In this document: in pieces, positions 58,713 to 64,000 of the stretch
Numbering within the stretch: position 1 is the first letter of the stretch
Layout of the letters: each line of letters starts with the position of its first letter
Assembly: GCA_030077755.1 (NCBI GenBank)
Contig: JAQJZZ010000014.1
Coordinates: 3,348,001 to 3,412,000, forward strand
Origin: Filosporella fistucella
Taxonomy: Eukaryota; Ascomycota; Leotiomycetes; Helotiales
Direction: 5' to 3'
Length of the DNA stretch: 64,000 nt
Notes under the pieces: model-generated
What the model was told of the DNA's origin: nothing
The model's database searches: none
What the model saw: only the letters and a program-made list of their open reading frames with translations
Translations under genes and position numbers: made by a program

Positions 58713-59803
58713 TGTCGAGCCATGCTATCGAGATCGTGGGGGTTGAGAAGATGAGTGTGGTGAAGAGTGTGAGTTTGAGGGACTCGGAAGATTGAAGGTC
58801 GAGTACCTTACCTTACCAAATTACAAGCCCCAGCCTCTGGGAAATTTCCGGCCCGTCCACTTGAAATTAGCGCGAGTCGCGGCTATTCCCAACCCTCTCC
58901 CTTCTGAGACACTTCAACAACGTCAACTGCTTTACATCTACATACGCATATTGATCCATCGGCATGTGGCATATATGATACCATCTATATGCCACGGATA
59001 CCTCTTCAAAGTATTATTTTGAACATGCCATGCTATCCTGCCATCCCGACAAAGAAGATTAATGTCTGGGCGTCAGATTCCAAGCCGAATCTTTACTTGT
59101 TTCGAACAAGAATCGGAGGTGCAAATGTTGGCAAGTGCGACCGCCACATAAGGTCTATACACTGTATCTGAGATACAATTGTTGTCTTTTGACTTATCGA
59201 AGCTCGGACTTATAAGTCTCCGTAGTTTGTTTCGTCGAGGATTTAAAAATGGTGGGGAGAACATCAATGCATAAAAAGTTTGTTTCTTCATACTGCCGCA
59301 GATTAGTTTCACAGGAGCTTGCATGGACAGAGGTGTGTTGCATCGTTATCTCTTGGTATACCTCCTTGGCTCTATACTCCGAGCTATCCAATCGCAATGT
59401 CACTGTCTCTCGTGCTTGTCGGCTGCTCTCCCTTCCTTCCAGGAGAATCGTGCTGGGCAGATCTGTGCAAGGAATGCGAGGCTGGATCTGGCATTTGATC
59501 GCATGTGAGGTCTCTTTTAGGTTACTGAAGTATTAGGGAACATGTCGTGATTTATCCACTTCAGCGAGGGAGAACAATCTCAAGCGAATCTCAGGGCAGA
59601 GGCTTATCTGAACTCTCCCCTACCCCACAGCCATCATGCTTCACGTAGGTCAGAGATCTTCCCGTGGGTGCGCCTCTTTTCTTAGTCGATAGGGCTAGTG
59701 GACAGGGGAGTCAATGAATGTTTGTCTTATATAGCGTCTATGCTTTATGAAGAGGGCTCTTCAGACCGTTGATCGTTCTCCGTGTCGACAGGTCCATTCA
59801 AAC
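58713..59803. other. Divergent promoter of ketoacyl synthase and OPT genes
   Basis: About 1.1 kb with short frames only. A TATA box near 59728 serves the OPT gene. No gene is seen. Confidence 0.55.
59728..59734 (+). promoter_or_regulatory. TATA box, decides the OPT gene start
   Basis: TATATAG is 13 bp before an in-frame ATG at 59747 but 70 bp before the ATG at 59804, so 59804 is the better start. Confidence 0.45.
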
Positions 59804-62715
59804 ATGGCCTCACAATACGATGAGAAGTCGTCAGGAACGACTCCTCCCCCGGCACGAAAATATAATGGATATGAAGATGAGAAAGACTGGAATCCAAAGA
59901 TGGACGATGTAGATGTCAGCAGTCGAGAGGTCAATTTTGGTTCAGCGATATCACGATTCGATAGTAACAGGTCTGATCCTGTCACTGACTTGAAAGCCCG
60001 TCTTTCAACATGGGGTGTGTATCTCAGCCAGCTTAATGTTATAGATGTTGACTGACCTTGCAGATCCCAACTATCCAGAAGACAAAAGTGAGATGAAGCT
60101 GCTGAGTAGGGCTGTAGACGACGAAAGTGTGTTCGAAGTGAAGGAGCAAGAAGACTCGCCGTATCCCGAGGTTCGTGCTGCTGTGCGCAACTACGATGAG
60201 GACGTCCCAGCCAACACAATTCGCGCCTGGACTATTGGCTTGACTCTGGTCATTGTTGGTGCCTCGATGAACACGCTCTTCTCTCTTCGTGCCCCTTCAA
60301 TTGGTCTCGGTGCTCTTGTTGCTCAAATTATCGCTTGGCCAATTGGCCATGGGTGGGCGAAGGTCATGCCGACACGGCAATTCACGACATTCGGCCTTAC
60401 TTGGTCGCTCAATCCTGGGCCTTTCAACATCAAGGAGCACTCCATCATTGTGGTTATGGCCAGTGTCAGTTTCAGTGCCGCATATGCCACCGACATTATC
60501 CTCGCTCAGGTGGCATTCTACAAGCAAAACTTTGGAATTCTTTTCCAGCTCATGTTGACGATCTCAACTCAATCCATTGGATATGGCATTGCTGGAATGC
60601 TTCGCAAGTTTCTCGTGTACGTAATTTTCCCTCTCCTTCCATATCCTGATCCTAGCAATATCGACCTCTTCTGTGGTGTATATTGTCGATTTCTGATTTC
60701 CCATTAGTTATCCAGCAGCAATGATCTGGCCAGGAAATTTGGTTAGTGTGACCTTGATGAATGCTATGTACGAGACATCGACTTTTAAACCAGATCCAAC
60801 AATATTAGGTGGAACGATTCCCCGATATAGATGGTTTGGATATGTCTGTGCTGCGGCTGGTGCATACTATTTCATTCCTGGATTCTTGATGCAATTCCTA
60901 AGCGTTTTTGCCTTCGCTACCTGGATTGCGCCCAACAATGTCGTTGTCAATCAAATGTTTGGTGGCACCACGGGATTGTCCCTCCTGCCTATAACTTTTG
61001 ACTGGACGCAAATTTCAGGCTTCGTTGGATCGCCCCTCATCCCACCATGGTTCGCTATTGCCAATACGCTCATTGGTGTCATCACATTTTATATCATTGG
61101 CGCTTCAGCTCTGCACTATAGTGGTACCTGGGGCGCGAAATTCCTACCTATGAGCGATAGCGCGACTTACGATAATACTGGCGCAACCTACAATGTATCT
61201 CGAATCCTCACGTCAAAGTTCACTCTTGACGTTGATGCATATAAATCATACTCGCCACTTTTCTTGTCTACAACATTCGCTATGTCCTACGGACTGTCAT
61301 TCGCTGCAATTGCATCCCTTGTCGTATATACTTATCTTAACCACGGCAAACAAATCTGGGGACAGTTCAGGAACAGCACAAAGGAAGAGGAACCTGATAT
61401 TCATATGAAGATGATGAAGAAGTATCCCGAGGCCCCGACTTGGTGGTACATGTCTTTGTTTGTTCTCATGATTGCACTCAGTCTTGTTACTGTTCTTGCC
61501 TTCCCTACAAATCTGAGTGAGTACTAAATTGTCCCTCTCACTTTTGAGTATCCCAGTCCACACAATTCTCATACAGGAACTTCTAAATACGAAGTTTTAA
61601 TGGGACTATTCATGCATCTTTTAGGCTATGGATGCTTCCGTATATCAGAAATGCATTCGCTGACAAGTTTTATAGCCTGGTGGTCGTTCTTCTTGGCTCT
61701 GGGTATTTCCACGATGTTCTCCCTGCCTATCGGTATCATTCAAGCTATCACCAATAATCAAATCGGTCTCAATGTCCTTACTGAATTCGTTTACGGTTAC
61801 ATTCAGCCTGGACGACCGCTCGCATTGATGATTTTCAAGACCTATGGGTATATCACCATGTAAGTTCGAGATCATCCTTGAAATGGATCACTTGCTTATT
61901 CACCACAGGTCTCAAGCTTTGGGCTTTGTTGGTGACCTGAAGTTCGGTCACTACATGAAGGTAATACTAGAAATTTAGTAGCGATAACATGTGGCTAACT
62001 CTATCAGATTCCACCTCGAACAATGTTCATGGCTCAAGTGGTCGCTACAACATTCTCTTGTTTCATCCAAATTGCAGTGCTCAACTTTGCGCTCACAAAC
62101 ATCAAAGATGTCTGCACTCCACACCAGGAGAATCATTTCACTTGCCCAGCAGGGCGCGTGTTTTTCTCAGGTATGTTACTTTCCTATGCACAACTTTATG
62201 ACACGGTCAGTGCTCATGAACGTGTAGCGTCTGTCATTTGGGGCTTAATCGGCCCTGCCCGAATCTTCTCTCCAGGACAAGTATACTCTGGACTGTTCTG
62301 GTTCTTTCTCGTCGGTGCAATCACCCCAATTGCTATCTATTTCGCCGCTCGCAAGTATCCCGCTTCCCCGATCAAATACCTGATGGCACCTCTTATTTTT
62401 GGCGGAGCAGCCAGCATTCCCCCAGCTACACCCCTCAATTACCTTTCCTGGGGAATTGTCGGCTTTATCTTCCAGAAAGTCATTCGGCAGAAGTACTTTG
62501 GATGGTGGTCTCGTCTCAACTACCTCACCAGCTCAGGACTCGATCTCGGACTCGCCCTTGCGACACTTTTTATCTTCTTCTCATTCACACTTAATGGTAT
62601 TGAGGCGCCGAAGTGGTGGGGCAATGATGTTGTGACCACAACCATGGACGCACAAGGAACGGCTGTGCAGGCGATGGTCGCACCAGGAGAGCATTTCGGC
62701 CCCAATGTTTGGTAA
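59804..62715 (+). CDS. OPT-family small oligopeptide transporter
   Basis: Plasma-membrane proton-coupled importer of tetra- and pentapeptides or related compounds, about 819 aa. Seven exons fit: 59804-60014, 60064-60616, 60708-61516, 61676-61859, 61909-61960, 62008-62170 and 62228-62715. Family blocks include IRAWTIGLTLVIVGASMNTLFSLR, the QIIAWPIGHGWAK segment, the GLSLLPITFDWTQI block and NNQIGLNVLTEF. GHYMKIPPRTMF and VIWGLIGPARIFSPG complete the C-terminal half. The third intron (159 nt) is long for this window but is needed to give the expected FPTNLTWWSFFLALG junction. The ATG at 59747 is in frame but too close to the TATA box. Confidence 0.9.
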
Positions 62716-64000
62716 ATACTATTAGAAGGGAGGAGGAGAATTATTGTGGTGCGATATTGTATATGCTTATTAGAGAGATGCCCTGTCACTTATTTCCTAC
62801 CTCCTTGTAATAGTAAGAGTTCGTTATTCGTTCATTCAATTGTAGTCAGTATGCCTGCACGATACAATCTTTGGCACATTATTCGAAATATACATTTACA
62901 AAAATTGCCTCTGTTCTACCACTTTCTCTGTCTTGGTACTCGTGTGCTTGACAAATTCAACCCTAAATATTCCATCTGGCGTCACCTTCACGTAATGATG
63001 GCTGTTGAGGGGCTCGTCCACAGCGAGGTCATCAGCGCTAACCCCTTCAAATAGGACAGTAACTCGGCAGAGACTGAAGACCCATGATTTCTCTCTGCTT
63101 GTACGTAAAGTCGCCAGAGTCAGGCTTGTGCAATTACAGTAAGGGGATGCGTGAATGAATTTCCAGGTCAATTGACAAATCGGCCGCCACTGCAGCTTCC
63201 TATCTTTTCAGTAATGACTCTGTCATTTCTTTCCTAAATTTTAAGATCCGTCAGGAGTTATCATTTTGTAATTTATGCGATCATGTAGTTCGATAACCTA
63301 AAGGGATGAATCCCCACAAGCAATATAGGACTACATTGGGCGGCTTTATGTACAGTATGTTAAGCACTACTGCTCTCTTTTCCAACATATGGCTTACGTT
63401 GACAAAAGCCGCAGGTACCAGTCTTCCTGCTCACACGAGCAGTCTACAACATCTTCCTACATCCACTGTCAACATATTCAGGCCCAACTCTCTGAGCAGC
63501 GACCGATATCCCCGATTTCGTGTGTGTCCTTCTTGAGAAGAGAGTTTACAAAATGGCTCAGTTCCATGAGAAATATGGTTTGGTATGTTTTTGTCCTACC
63601 AGCTTTAACCAGCTCCACTCGGACCCAAAACCCAAGTCAATATCACTCACAAACATGCAAGATCATCCGGACATGGTCCAATGAGCCCTCTTACATTGAA
63701 CCCCGCGCCTGGAGAGATATCTACCACAAACGTTCCTTAGGCACCTAGAAGCTCCCGAAATACATTTGGCAAGCAGGTCCAAATGCATCTGTTATCTTCT
63801 GCAATCATTCTGATGCTGACTATGCGCGGCTTTAAAAGGTGTTTACGCCTGCATTTAGCGACAAATCTATTAGAGGAAGAGAGAGTATGATTCAGAGCTA
63901 CGGTAAAAAGCGCTTTCAGAGACTAAGAGTGGATGGAAATGGGGAGGTGGACTTGTTGATGTGGCTCGAATGCTTTGAGGCGGATGTCAGTCACTATGTA
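62716..64000. other. Right-edge intergenic region
   Basis: About 1.3 kb to the window end. Frames up to 119 codons (63389-63748 plus) carry no domains or splice support. No gene, RNA or repeat is supported. Confidence 0.5.

Overview
This is filamentous ascomycete nuclear DNA. Genes carry many short introns (mostly 45-70 nt) with GTRNGT donors and CTAAC/CTGAC branch points. Zn2Cys6 regulators, a UstYa-family gene and plant cell-wall hydrolases also point to a fungus. Oxalate decarboxylase, cutinase, GH6 and GH74 together suggest a plant-associated Pezizomycotina species, perhaps in Leotiomycetes; that placement is inference. I rebuilt exon structures by hand from splice signals, reading frame and family knowledge. 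No alignment or transcript was available.

Layout. 1-9.5 kb: a secreted oxalate decarboxylase cut by the left edge, then a Zn2Cys6 regulator divergent from a HxxxD acyltransferase, then a small MARVEL membrane protein. 11-18 kb: a large Zn2Cys6/fungal-trans regulator divergent from a Cu(I) P1B-ATPase. 18-26 kb: GH6 cellobiohydrolase, an MFS transporter and a cutinase. 28-42 kb: a GT8-like glycosyltransferase, a secreted protein of uncertain hydrolase type, an NCS1 permease divergent from a PhyH dioxygenase, a GH74 xyloglucanase and a CNT nucleoside transporter. 45-50 kb: a second MFS transporter and a GPR1/FUN34/YaaH acetate-type transporter. 50.5-57.2 kb: three disrupted genes around one intact small secreted DUF4360 protein. 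57.3-62.7 kb: a FabF-type ketoacyl synthase and an OPT oligopeptide transporter. Long stretches between genes (notably 19.8-23.2 kb and 41.8-45.7 kb) show nothing I can support as coding.

Functional reading. The content suits a plant-feeding lifestyle: cutinase, GH6 and GH74 attack cutin, cellulose and xyloglucan, and oxalate decarboxylase handles oxalate. Seven transporters cover carboxylate or vitamin-like anions (two MFS), nucleobases or related compounds, nucleosides, acetate, peptides and copper. The Zn2Cys6/acyltransferase pair and the broken UstYa-like gene look like fragments of secondary-metabolism loci, but no backbone synthase is present.

Most notable points: a UstYa-family gene that appears complete apart from one in-frame stop; an acyltransferase whose only interruption lies in a 27-nt GT...AG segment; a 12-nt micro-exon in an MFS gene; a GC-AG intron in the NCS1 gene; a decayed gene of unknown family with an 11-bp tandem duplication; and paired CCTCGG/CCGAGG elements upstream of the cutinase.
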